Below, in pieces: positions 49,594 to 61,045 of a DNA stretch of 64,000 bases (within the stretch, counting starts at the first letter, position 1; every line of letters starts with the position of its first letter). A model generated the notes under the pieces. That model made no database searches and had not been told where the DNA came from. It saw nothing but the letters and a program-made list of their open reading frames with translations. Source of the DNA: Pterois miles (lineage: Eukaryota > Chordata > Actinopteri > Perciformes > Scorpaenidae); assembly GCA_947000775.1 (NCBI GenBank), contig CAMQGK010000637.1, positions 21,351,001 to 21,415,000 on the forward strand, given 5' to 3'. Both the position numbers and the translations under genes were made by a program.

Positions 49594-51030
49594 TACAGAT
49601 CCGGCAGGTTCAGAAGTCTCAAAGAGCATGTTTAAGGTCAAATGGCTCACCAGAGTTTTACAACTTAGGCCTATTGTTTGGGGAAAAGTTGAGGGTCAAC
49701 AACACTAGCTAAAAGGAACTTAGGATATTGTCTTCACAAACCCACAAAGTCAAAATTGATCACATAGTTCTTGACAGTCTAACATTTTAAATAACTTTAT
49801 CTCTCAAAGAGGTATAATTTATTTCAGGGCCATTAGAAAAGACGGTATTTCAGTGATAGTCTTGAAGGTAAGGTTAACAAGCTGTTCTTTTGAGTTGTTC
49901 GACTTGAATAACTGCTTTAAAAAGCTGAGCTTGAATCAGATAATTTGAGTGATTGCACTTCGGGCCATCTCGACTCCCCGCCGGATCAGCAAACTTCCCG
50001 TTGTTGTCGTTACACAGGTGAGACTAAGCTGTTTGTGGTGTCTCATATTTCTGCACATACGCTTCTTTGAGTTTGTATACTAGTATCCTTAAACCTTGAA
50101 TGATTACTGTGCAGTGCATTCTATCACTCTCAACTCTGGTTAAGTTAAATTAAAATTCTGTTCTTATCAACTAATTGTATAAAAGTGCAGTAAAGAAGTG
50201 CACTTTTTAAAATTTATGGCAGTAGTCTGCATCATGACAACATAATTTATTGTCGTTTTTATTGACAAAGAAAGTAAGCAGTAATTACAGATGGGTCATT
50301 ACTTTCCTTCAGCCACGTCTACCTCCTATAAGCTGATAAATAAGAGTTTTTGACTACTAGTGGTGTTGTGGTCCCTGTGGTGTATACTGTACCAGCATGA
50401 GCATTCATTTCTGCCGACTGCAGAGACCTCACACGTTTCATATTTTCTGCATAAATTCATGACCGTGGAAACAGCGGTTGACCAAACAACCTCACCTCAA
50501 GGTATTTTAGTACAGCAGCTGATCTGGAGGTCTTGGTCATTGTGATGGACCGAGCTCGCAGGCACGAGGACTCACACAGGTGGATTTTCAAAAAGAGGAT
50601 TTTAATTACAAAGGAAACTATTCATAATATGTACCAGGCCCATTAAATAAGCAAAACAGAACTTAACCTAAACGGACCCAACAAAGACAAATACTGCCAT
50701 CTAAACTACAAATAAAGCAAAACAGGACAATTAGTAAAATCAGTAAAAACATATTTTAGCAAATAACCAAAACAAAAGCACCAACAAACCAATATAGTCT
50801 CAAGAAATAAATTCCTGTAGTGGCAGCAGCACCCTCAGCACTGGAAACAGAAGCTAGAATGACAGCTTGGTAAAGATTTTAGAAACATTTTTTTTTGTTT
50901 TATTTGTTAACATTCTCATTACATCCCAACAGCAATCAATAAATCAAATGCTCTGACAAAAAAAATCTCGTATCTGTGGCTGTCTGACTGTAATAAACCC
51001 GTCTAGTCATTTCTTTTGGCCTGAATGTAA
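49594..51030. other. Upstream intergenic DNA, no gene recognised
   Basis: No exon. 50541-51030 reads like an old dispersed repeat (for example ATTTTCAAAAAGAGGATTTTAATTACAAAGG), but I could not define its ends. Confidence 0.4.
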
Positions 51031-51444
51031 TGATTGGACGGCCTACCTGCCCGCACTCTACATGCACTCTGCACATGCACTCATTGCGCGTCACCAAATG
51101 CTGCTAGCTTGACAGCTGTGAGCACCAACAATAGCCATGTTCGCCGTCCGTGTTCATTTATTCATGTTCCAAATGATCATTCTGGGGGAGTGTCTTTGGA
51201 GGGAGGCCCGAAGCGACAGACTGTCAGTGTTGCCGACTTGTTGGTGACTTTCTCGCAGTTCTTAGGGACTTTTGGAGCTACTGCTGTAAGCTACTTTCAT
51301 TGGAAAACAGTTGATAACACTGGACTCGTTTTTTTTGGCTGGATCATTTTTGTTTTAAATCTAATGGACTCTTGCTGGTTTCTCAGGATTGCCCACGCTG
51401 CCTTTAAGGAAAAACTAAAGTGTGACTTTGCAGAAGTTAACTAA
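51031..51444 (+). repeat. Probable dispersed repeat carrying a 136-codon open frame
   Basis: CTGTCAGTGTTGCCGACTTGTTGGTGACTTT...CGACTTTTGGAGCTACT-type wording resembles a teleost interspersed repeat I have seen in many contexts. The open frame starting at 51034 ends at 51444 with a hydrophobic stretch near residues 97-110. It has no recognised domain and no conserved neighbour. I favour a repeat with a chance frame over a gene. Confidence 0.35.
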
Positions 51445-51646
51445 ATGTGCACGCTACATATAGAAACTTATGTCGCTTACTGAAACAAAAGCAATGTGTC
51501 ATCATTCGTTTGTTTGTTTATGCATGTGCAAAGTGCATGAGGTCAAAAGGTCAGCAAACTGAAAGAGGACAAAATGCACTATAAGGTTTACACCATAGAG
51601 AAAACAAAGGTGTGTACAGGAGGCTTGCTGACATTTGAATCAGCGC

Positions 51647-51648
<2 letters not shown>

Positions 51649-51688
<40 letters not shown>
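51649..51688 (+). repeat. (CAG)13 trinucleotide repeat
   Basis: A pure run of 13 CAG units, ending in CTGCAG. It is non-coding here, since no supported exon overlaps it. Confidence 0.95.
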
Positions 51689-51877
51689 TGCAGTCATGGA
51701 ACAGCTAGTAAAGACCCCTTGAGGTGTTTTGTCAATTGCTGTTTCTGAGGTCAAGAATGAAGCTCAAAATTTAAGGTAACATGAACAAGAAGTTATTAAA
51801 GTGTTCAGGAAAAAACATATAACACATATAGTGTGTTTTGATACTAAAACCACTCTACATATATGAAGGACAGAACC

Positions 51878-52526
51878 TGCCAAAATAATGAAAAACATAA
51901 ATAAATGCCTGAATAAAAAAATGAATAAATGTCATCAAATGTAGCAAAAGTTATATTAAAAATAAATGTAGACATTAATTATTTGATAAAAATGTGACAA
52001 ATTAATTTCTGCTTTAATTTGCTTTAATTCCCTCATTTATTTTTTCTTCTGTTTAATTCTCACTTTTATTTATTTTTTTGAGTCATTTATTTTTACATAT
52101 TCATTTTTTGTATAGAGTTTATATTTCTGCATTTATTGTTTTTGACTGCATGTTTGTATTTATTTATTTATTTATGCATGATTTTCCCTTTGTATTTTAT
52201 TTTATTGCATATTTACTTATTTGCCCAAACTTAGTTATTTCTGTATTATTTTCTTTATACATTTGTTTTACATTTCTTAATGGATTTCTGCCTCGTTATG
52301 CAAATGAGGGGGCTGTCACAGTACATAAATAAATAACAGGATAAATTAAACAGAAGAGTAAATAAATAAGGGAATCAATACAAAGATGAATAAATAAAGA
52401 AGCAAATTAAAACAGAAATATCAATTTCTGACAGATTTTATCATTAATTAATGGCTACATTAATTTTTGCTGCATTTAATGGCATGTCTATACATTTATC
52501 AACAACATTTATTTTTTATTTTGGCA
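51878..52526. mobile_element. Fold-back MITE with long imperfect terminal inverted repeats (about 650 bp)
   Basis: The ends are TGCCAAAATAA (51878) and TTATTTTGGCA (52526). Complementarity continues inward for about 180 bp on each side with gaps: ATGTCATCAAATGTAGCAAAA pairs with the complement of 52458-52488, ATTTCTGCTTTAATTTGCTT with 52400-52419, and TCTTCTGTTTAATT with 52343-52357. The centre is (TTTA)n-rich. No coding capacity. Confidence 0.75.
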
Positions 52527-53579
52527 GCATTTCTTAACAGGAATTAGGTGTTGTATCAGAAATGAGACCTGTGTGGTCCATCGGTTAGTGTTGTTTTCAA
52601 CATCAGTGTTTGCACTAAGGTACTGTAGGAAAGATGAGAAGAAAGAAATCTTTGTGCTCCCTCCTGAACTGCTGGAGTGTATCAGAAGTAAAAGGTGAGT
52701 AAATGTGCAGCCTAGTGAAGACTGCCCACACAGCAGACTGCCCACGGCTGGGCCACAGCATACTACGCTCCAGCTAACGTCCCTCTGCAAGCACTCTCTG
52801 AGGCTTTGGCTTTGTTATCTGCATTCATTTACAACATGTCATGTCATGCTTTTAGCGAATGAGAATAGCACATAATAGATGTGATGCAACAGGTGAGGAC
52901 TGTTGCTAATGAAGTCACTGAGCATACTTTCTGTTGATAACTACCTCTTCACCTAATGGCATGCAGAAACTACGAGCTACGCCACCGCAAACTATTCACA
53001 CGTCCTCTTTAAACACATCTCCTAAATGCATATGATGCTGCAACTCGTATTCATTGCCCGCTGATGAACCAAACTGTTAGTGCTACTCAAATACAAGCCG
53101 CCATGTCCTGTCACACCGTTATAAATTCATTAAGCGAAACAATGTTTACGTTGACAAAGAAATGTATCTCAGATGAGATGGCAACACGCCCAACTTTCAA
53201 GCGGAACGATCTGTCATGTTTTATTATTGAGTTGTCACAAAGAATGAGGAAGTCCAAGTCTTCAAGGACATTTCACATCGAGTCTTTCTCACTGCCAGGA
53301 TTGCGTTGTTTTCTTCTTTTCTTCTGCTTCTCAAAAAAAAAAAAAAAAAAACCCACAAATGAATAATTTCATGAGGCTTTCATTTTTTTTCCTTGGATGC
53401 TGAGAGCAGGCTGCATTTTTCCATCGCAATCACAGTGACTACACTTTGATTGAACCGCTTCCACTTTTTTCACACCATTATAAAGTGCTCTACTTATGTT
53501 GTGAATCATTCATATGCACTAAACACTAGAGCGGTGTTATGGCTATGGAAGCGGGATACTTATCTGCCTCTTCTTTACA
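52527..53579. other. Upstream intergenic DNA, no features recognised
   Basis: An A19 run lies at 53333-53351. Short open frames only. Confidence 0.45.
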
Positions 53580-53639
53580 CCTTTACCCTTAATTAGCAAA
53601 AGTCCTCCACCAATACGCAATCACATCGGTTCACATTTA

Positions 53640-54380
53640 ATGCCCTTTTGGTAGATTTCAGTGTCGCCGCGCACAACGAAGGCATGCACCTGTCAATAGC
53701 GGTAATGCTCAGCGGGTTGGGTGTCAGTGCAGATGTGTCAGAGGGAATGAAGTGCGTCGTCCCGCTGAATGGCATAGAGGGCAACCCAACAGCCACTCAT
53801 GTATTGCGTGTCACTCACTTGCAGTACAGGTCCTGACATACAGGACTGGATGGGGCCTGTCATGAGTACACACTGACATGTAGCGCACACCCCATGCGAC
53901 CTCGGGGTCGTACACGGCGTGACGCTCCGTGGGTCATTTTCCCACTCTGTGCCCTTGGAGCTCCTCTCGCTGACTTGACATGAGTGATCACTGTGCCAGC
54001 TCTCGCACAACATTAGCCACTCTTGCTTCGGACGGCAATGCCGTCCTCCAAAATTAGCAGCAGCTATTGACCCTGTTTGACCCTGTCATAGTTGCAGGCT
54101 CATTATCGGGCTGATAGCTCCGCCGCTGTGGTCTTTATAGGCTCAGCATTCTTCCCACAATATTCCCCTCAGAAGTCAAAAGCAATCTTTAAAAGCGAGG
54201 AAAGAGCAAAGATCGCCCGGCAAATCCGGTCTGACGTGCGTTTTGTTTCTTTTGACAGTTATTAGTCGGAAATGCGCTGAATGGAGGTCGGTTTTGTGTT
54301 GCTGCAGACGGCGAACGCTCCTCCGCCGAGGCCGTAAAGTGATGAGAATCCACGGGTGTCCCCCAGGGTCTGTGTGCTTG
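53640..54380. promoter_or_regulatory. CpG-rich, repeat-free block about 5.5 kb upstream of lrp1b
   Basis: Roughly 740 bp with many CpG dinucleotides (for example GTCGCCGCGCACAACG, GCGACCTCGGGGTCGTACACGGCGTGACGCTCCG, GGCGAACGCTCCTCCGCCGAGGCCG) in AT-rich surroundings. No recognised repeat or protein domain. It contains the near-palindrome GGACGGCA-A-TGCCGTCC (54030-54046). It could be a distal regulatory island, an upstream alternative promoter, or the start of a non-coding transcript. Confidence 0.4.
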
Positions 54381-56269
54381 TTAATCAAACAGTGGGCTGA
54401 CAGGCCATTTGCTGCATGAATCACTGCACCCTCATCACGCTGAAAATGACTTGCATTTTTTGAAAAGGCGAACGTAAACTGCACCTTTGTAGCGCTCTGT
54501 CAGGGTAATGTGAGGGTAGAGCTGTTGGACGTGTGTGTGTTATGCTGCCATCAAACTGATTTAAGAGTCTTCGCTCACACGTCTGTTGGCCATAACTAAA
54601 GCAATGGTGTGTTTTGTGCTTCCTGTAACCAAACATGGCATTTTTTTTGGGGGGGGTTACTTGTTTGTACACAGAAGCCACCGACAGTCAGCGTCAGTGT
54701 AAACAAACATATGTAAGAGCTGTTTGTTCCTCAATGCAATTTCATGCACATTTCAGAGGAGATGAACATTTCTCTCAAATTCACAGTAGCTGTGATGCCA
54801 TTTCCTGTGCTCATACTAAGCTGTTTGAGGAGCAATTTCAACAAAGCAATTTCAAGTTAATTGCCTTCGTGTGAAAACTGAAAAAAAAAAGCAGCAGCTT
54901 CCACAATCTCTATTTATTCATGAGTGAAGGAGAAACCCTGGTCCTGTAAGTGAGGAACAGCATGTCACCAAGACTATTTTGAAAACACTATTGCTTTTTT
55001 TCTGCTATTATTACTTACTTTTTAAATCTATTTTTGAAATTATACCAACACACTTTATCAACCTCAAGGGAAAACAAATAAGCAGACACATGCTCACACA
55101 CACACATTCAAAGACACACTCTTCAGTGCACTGACTTACTACTGCCATCTAGGGATACATATAAGGATGCTGGTTACGTGCTGTACATCTTATTCATATT
55201 GAGGGCTCTATACGCTCTATATAATATTGAAGCCATAAAATTACAACCTAAAAAGGACAAATATCAGTACACAGTGTGAGCTTAAGTTGAAAAATAAAAC
55301 CTTCAGCGAGCAGAAAGAGAGCCAGCCTTCACAAGGTAGCAAAGCCCAAAGGCTGTCTGTCCATTGTATGTGACAGCTAAAGTATTTCTCCTTTTGCAAT
55401 ATTTTGTGCTGGTTCCCAGTGGACACCAGGGTTGCAGGAGCCACAACACAGACGGAGCAGCTCGCCATTTCTCACAGCTGGAACCCACTCCTCCTGAATA
55501 ATGAACTCAATCTCAGCTCTGCCTCAGGGGGGACCTTGGAGCCGCCCTCAGCTTAGTGCAAGGCTTTGTTGCCCGTATGCGCGTGCACGCACACAATCCT
55601 GCTCGCTGTCACTCTTTCCTGCCACAAGTGGCTCCGAGAGAAACGTTCCACTGATTGGCAGTAGAGAGGGAGAAAAAAGAAGCAAAAAAAAAAACAGAGG
55701 AGCAAAGCCGGGAGACATCGATGAACAGTGAGGGTGATGTGAAGGCAGCGGGGGAGGTGGAGTGTGTGAGCTGGAGGGCTTCAATAGCAGTTTCCCAGCA
55801 GTTCGACCCTTGTACCTCTGGGGGATCCACGGAAAGTGTTCCTACTGAGTAAGGGGATTGGAAAAGAAGGGGTGGCAGATGCGTGATGTTGGGCACGCGA
55901 GGTGCGGGATGAAAGAGACAGCCGCTGGATACCGAGCTAATGAATGGCCACGCTTCCCATCCCCGATTGAGATTTAAGAGGTGTGGGTAGGTAGAGCTGA
56001 AGGGGGTACGCAGCCGCGGTGAGTCAGCTGACCTTTCAGAAAGCCCTTCACCTCAGCAGCTTCCACACGGAGCCCATTAACCGCACAAATATGACAGCTT
56101 ATGATTAAATCCGTCGTAATTACTGGAGACGTTAATGAAATTTGTGGGCTGCTGTTTGTAGAATCTCAAAAACGGCAACAACAACATAAAACATTTCTGA
56201 GAGTGAATCTCTTAGTGGAGTATGACTGTTTCTGTGGCTTCGATGGTTTAGTTAAGTGTCCTGTGCTTT
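54381..56269. other. Upstream intergenic DNA, no gene recognised
   Basis: 55500-56050 is moderately CpG-rich with an A10 run at about 55684. The overlapping frames there are short and domain-free. Confidence 0.4.
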
Positions 56270-56270
56270 C

Positions 56271-56291
56271 TTTTTTTTTTTTTTTTTTTTT
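56271..56291 (+). repeat. Poly(T) tract, 21 nt
   Basis: A pure T run; no retroposon body was recognised on the minus strand. Confidence 0.9.
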
Positions 56292-56391
56292 ACTCGGTGG
56301 CCAGCCATCCTGTGTCTCTAACTCATAGTGACAGGTCTACTTCATGGTGCTTCTTTTCACAAGCAGTGGCAGCAGGCCAACACATGCACAG

Positions 56392-56419
56392 GCCACACAC
56401 ACACACACACACACACACA
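56392..56419 (+). repeat. (CA)14 microsatellite
   Basis: A pure CA run of about 28 bp. Confidence 0.9.
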
Positions 56420-59334
56420 TCTCCTCAGCAACATCTAAATAGGTAATTATCTGACTTCTAAGAGTGGGGAGGTGGAAGCCAGTATGTTTCACGTGATCAG
56501 TCTAAAACTAAAGCCTCAACTCAGCAAAGGAATATTAATTGCCTTCACTGAGTCGACAGGCGGCAAAGGGAAAAGGGAGAGAGAGTTGCCTATCAACAAG
56601 CAGCAGCTACCAACTTCCCAGCAAGGTTACTGAATAGCGTTGTTGTTGTTGTCTCCTTGTTGGGGGGGATGGCACGCCAATAATGTCGGCCGTTACATGT
56701 CTGCTGCAACATTGGTTTTCTGTCTGCTGTACCTGTAAAGACGTGGGATGTTTGTTAAGGAGGGGACAGAGAGATTTTGGAGGTGACTAGAAGAGGAGAT
56801 GATCCATAATACTGCAGGTTTTTAATCACGTGAAGGGTCAGAAATTGGTTTCTTCTGATCCGATCAGTGGGGAAAATCAAATACAAGAGAGATCTGGAAA
56901 CATCCTCCCACAGATCTCCCAGGTACTGACATCAAAAACAGCCTCACAATGTAGAATATTAACAATGTGCTGCAGGAACAGGATTTTTACTTCTTTTTTT
57001 TCTTCGCTTAGTCTCATTGATATGCACCGCAGTTCTTACACTGATAATTGCCTGCTGAGCTCCAGATCAATTCTGTAATTTGCTATCAAAACTCCTCCAT
57101 GATATCATGTGTGTGCAGTCTTATCAGACTTAAGTTAAAAAAAAAGAGACGACAGGGACAAGGCAGAAGGTGAAAAGCAATGACTTTAGAGTAAATGGGA
57201 AAGTAACTGTATTGTAATAGTGTATTACCTTATTACCTACCTGGACAGTTTGGGGTTTTGTTATACTAGCATTAACATTAGAGTCACAGTAGCTCTAGAA
57301 ACAGAAATAATTAATTAATAATAATTTCTCACTAACATAGCTGCAGCCTGATGGCTGTAAATATACTAGAAAGGTCGTCTCAGGTTACAACAGCTGCATG
57401 CTTGGTTTGACTTTGGATATTTTTTTAATGCAACTGAGTTTGATATTTTCTCCCACTTTCCTTAGGTCATGTGTTGCAAATAAAAATGCCCAGCCGAACA
57501 GTAAAGAGACTTACATTATTCTGACAAGCTAACAGGCAGATGAATGAAATGGGGAGGAGAGGATGAGGGACCCGTGAACATATCTGCTCTCACGCTATTC
57601 TAGATCACGACGATTAGGGCATGTTAACCACATGGTAGTGGTCCAACAATAACACAAACGGCTGTTTAATTCATAACATTGAATTATGAATATTTATCTT
57701 TAGCTTTTAAACATGGCTGGCAGTGAATTTTATGGTGTGTTATGGTATTTTTTTATTATAAATGCCTAAACTGGACCAAAGACGGTGCCAGTTGCCTAAT
57801 TAAGCAGTTGGATGATATGAGCATCACATGTTTCTTGGGTATATTTAAATTTATGTGCATGTCTTGGTAATAAGTCCCATTTCAAATGCATTTTTGTATA
57901 CATTTCAATACATACACAAATAACTATGACATACCTTTCCATAGTTTTAAATGTATATGGTTAATAAACATTTTTATGTCGTTATTGATACAAATCAAAT
58001 TGTACACAAATATAATACTGCATATATGCTACAAAAAATTAAAATTTAATATTTGTTGGTCTACGGCTTAAATTGTATAATGAGAAAAAATATCAAAGGC
58101 ATTTCGGCACTGTTTTCTTAGCATTAAGCTATGTATTAACACAGAGATGCAGTTATGTAGATGTTTAGGGATGCGCATCTACAGACTCGCCGGGAAGTGG
58201 CAGTATGCATTTACAAGTAATGTGGACAAAATTCAGAAGTATCCGCACTCAGTACTCATGAGTACCAGCCTATTTCAGGCACTGGATACTATGGTACGTA
58301 GATTGAGATGCTAAAAGTGCACTCTCTATAAATAATGCACACATGGTCTTTGATAATCCCCAGTACTGCACTGTTGTAATGTACTGACGAGAGGGCAAAA
58401 GTACACTGGTATGGTCTGGTACCAGTATAACACCATTATCTGTCAGTGCAGCAATTATTTTGTACCGATGAGTTTAATGCTCATCATTACCAAATGTAGC
58501 ATCATCTATACAGAACATAACTAGGACCTGAATGCCAAAATGACCTCTTACACTTTGCTTCAAAATGGCCTCTGTCGGCAAATTATTTTGCCATGTTTTC
58601 TTTCATTGATCTTTCTTAAAAGCAAAACAAATTATACTGGGATTTTCTGTCCATGTTCTAAACTAAACGCTCTTCTATTACTAGCATTCAACAACTAAAG
58701 CTCCCATGAGTCTTACCCATAAACTGGATATTAAAACACCATCACTTGAATGCTAAGAAAACAAGGTAATGGCCTAACCTAGCCAGGAAGACGACGACAG
58801 CACGGTGTACGCAGGTCTTAACTTTATGGTCAGTCAATCCAACTAGACTTACATTGACCTGCTCTCTAAAGCCAGAGGATTTAGACAAGACTAGTCTAGA
58901 CACTAGATTTTAAATCCTGTTTGATGGGCAATTATTAATCTAAAATGAATCAAAAAATGAACATGGGTCTTTATCAAAACAGCCGTTGTGACTCCCATAC
59001 TGTCGTAGGAAAAGACCAGGTGTTACTAATAACATTAACGGTGGATCTGCTCTATTTAAGTGTCCCAGTAAGCTGAGGCAGTGTGAAAGTGAGAGCATGC
59101 ATTATACCAGAACCCTGAAACAGAAGTAATCCACCCATCATTAATTGTATTATTTACACCTTACACCTGTGATTTTCCTACCTAGACAGCCTACACAAGT
59201 GTTAACACTTCCTCTGGCTAAGTAGACCTCTGCTTGAGTTGGACTGGGCGGAGCTATGCTGTTTACCAGATGACAACCTCTGGTTTTGAAAAGTGAATCC
59301 AACACAGAAATGCCTTAAACTGGCATTCTTCCTA
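56420..59334. other. Upstream intergenic DNA, no gene recognised
   Basis: 58160-58450 (TTAGGGATGCGCATC..., GTACTCATGAGTACCAG) may be an old dispersed repeat. Otherwise AT-rich unique-looking sequence. Confidence 0.4.
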
Positions 59335-60075
59335 ACAGGTAGCAGGGGGCGACTCCTCTGGTTGCAAACAAAAGTCTAATTGTAGAAGAAGAAGAAGAAG
59401 ATCTACCTTTATTAGTCCCACAATGGGGAAATTCAATTTACACTCTGTTAAACTCATACATGGTACATGCAGACCTGAAACACACATACATGCATTAATG
59501 GAGAGACGTCAGAGTGAGGGGGCTGCTCCTGACAAGCGCCCCGAGCAGTTGGGGGTTTGGTGCCTTGCTCAGGGGCACCTCGGCAGTGCCCAAGAGGTAA
59601 ACTGGCACCTCTCCAGCTACCAGTTCACACTCAGTTTTTTGGTCCATGTCGGGACTTGAACCGGTGACCCTCCGGTTCCCAAGCCAACTCCCTACAGACT
59701 GAGCTACTGCCGCATAGAAGTCTATGAGAAAACGACCCTACTTCTCACGGTTTAATGCCTGAAGTTCATTTGGTAAATTATGGTCCTATTTTGAGAAAAA
59801 AAAAAACAGACCATAGAGCGAGTATGCTTTAGGACGTGGCTCCATTTTTGTGAGTACGTTTCACAACTTATACCCTTTCACTGTGTTTTCATTTTATGAA
59901 AGTTAATAGCAACACTTTGGTCGCCTAAAAATATCTGTTGTACTTAACTCCACCCTCTTATGTCACTTCTGGTCTCAAAAAAAAAAGATAGCGACAGCAA
60001 AAATACCGAACTCATGTCATCAAAACAGCTGTCCACAAACCAATGGGTGATTTTGGGACTACGTCCTCTTCTTAA
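59335..60075 (+). mobile_element. 'GGCGACTCCTCTGGTTGCAAA' dispersed element interrupted by a SINE
   Basis: The left part is GGGGGCGACTCCTCTGGTTGCAAACAAAAGTCTAATTGT. After the SINE the element resumes with ATAGAAGTCTATGAGAAAACGACCCTACTTCTCACGG, GTAAATTATGGTCCTATTTTGAG and GGACGTGGCTCCA, then ends near CAAACCAATGGGTGATTTTGGGACTACGTCC. I know this arrangement as one continuous teleost repeat, which makes the SINE the younger insertion. Confidence 0.65.
59384..59713 (-). mobile_element. tRNA-derived SINE, family 1 (copy 2)
   Basis: In minus orientation it has the tRNA-like head with A box and B box, the same body as 32898-33222, the end GTGGGACTAATAAAGGTAGATC and a (TTC)n tail. It sits inside the element at 59335-60075; TAGAAG at both junctions may be the target duplication, though it merges with the GAA/TTC tail. 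Confidence 0.85.
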
Positions 60076-60289
60076 GTGGTTTACCAAACTCAGTGAACCA
60101 AAAACAAAGATAAAGGTTAAAGTCATGCAGTCCCAGAGTATAGTCTGCACATGCCACACAGTTCTGAGGAGTCAAATCAGGCAAAATATGAGAAAACACA
60201 TAGGTTTCCCATATCTTGTTTCCTCGCGGCTGAGTGGAGTGATGGGGCTTAATTAACGTTACTTCGGCCCAAGCATGAAAAGTTAACAC

Positions 60290-61045
60290 GGTGGTTTGTC
60301 CATTCTGGTCTACTGTAGAAACATGGCAGCCGGCTCCATGATGAGGACCCGCTCCATATCTCTGATATAAACGGATCATTCTAAGGTGAGAAAAACACAA
60401 CGAGTCTTATTTTCAAGTGATTATACACAAAAGAAAACATACTTATATTATATTGTTATATTAACCTCTTAGGACCTGGCGTACACATGCGATGACATCA
60501 CATTTTGGGTCATATGAACATAATACTTAATTTTATTTAACTGGGGTCTTGTGTACACGTACGAGGATACGTACACTGCCATCTAGTAGTCCTGCAACTG
60601 TTTGCAGCACTTCAAATGAGCCATACTGTTGCTATGACTGTCCAAAAGGGGAAAAAATTTTCATTTTGTTAAATTGTACTGTGATGTTCCAAAATGTTTA
60701 AAAAAAAAAAAACATGTTTGCAAGTGTTATTAATAAATGCAAAAGCAGTCAGGAAAAACACTGCTGTGTTCAGAGTGGACATATAGAGGTTTGCACTATT
60801 ACACAATGGTGATTTTATTGTGTTTTATGGAAATTCAGAACGAGTGTCCGCATATGTGGACATAATTTTTCTCTAAAACTACATTATGTCAAAAGATGAT
60901 GCTTAGTTTTTATACTTATCAGGTTCCAATAAGCCCAAATAGCAAAGAGACATCAAAAATGCATATCAAAAAAAGAGCTTGGGTCTTAAATACTTAAATT
61001 ACTGCCAATAGATCCCCTAAATGTTCCACACTGGTCCTTTAAACT
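60290..61045 (+). mobile_element. 'GGGCTACTGTAG' MITE copy split by a second MITE
   Basis: 60290-60465 has GGTTTGTCCATTCTGGTCTACTGTAGAAACATGG, ATAAACGGATCATTCTAAGGTGAG and GTGATTATACACAAAAGAAAACAT. The far end, ACTGCCAATAGATCCCCTAAATGTTCCACACTGGTCCTTTAA, resumes at about 61002-61041. The middle is another element (60466-60995). The ends GGTCCAGTG (seen at 32711) and CACTGGTCC are complementary, so the family has inverted termini. Confidence 0.6.
60466..60995 (+). mobile_element. 'CTTAGGACCTGGCGTACAC' MITE-like insertion
   Basis: It begins CCTCTTAGGACCTGGCGTACACATGCG and ends GAGCTTGGGTCTTAAATAC, giving imperfect inverted ends (TTAGGACCTGGC against TTAAGACCCAAGC). The body has GGGGTCTTGTGTACACGTACGAGGA and CACTGCCATCTAGTAGTCCTGCAACTG, which I know from teleost repeats. 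No coding capacity. Confidence 0.6.
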
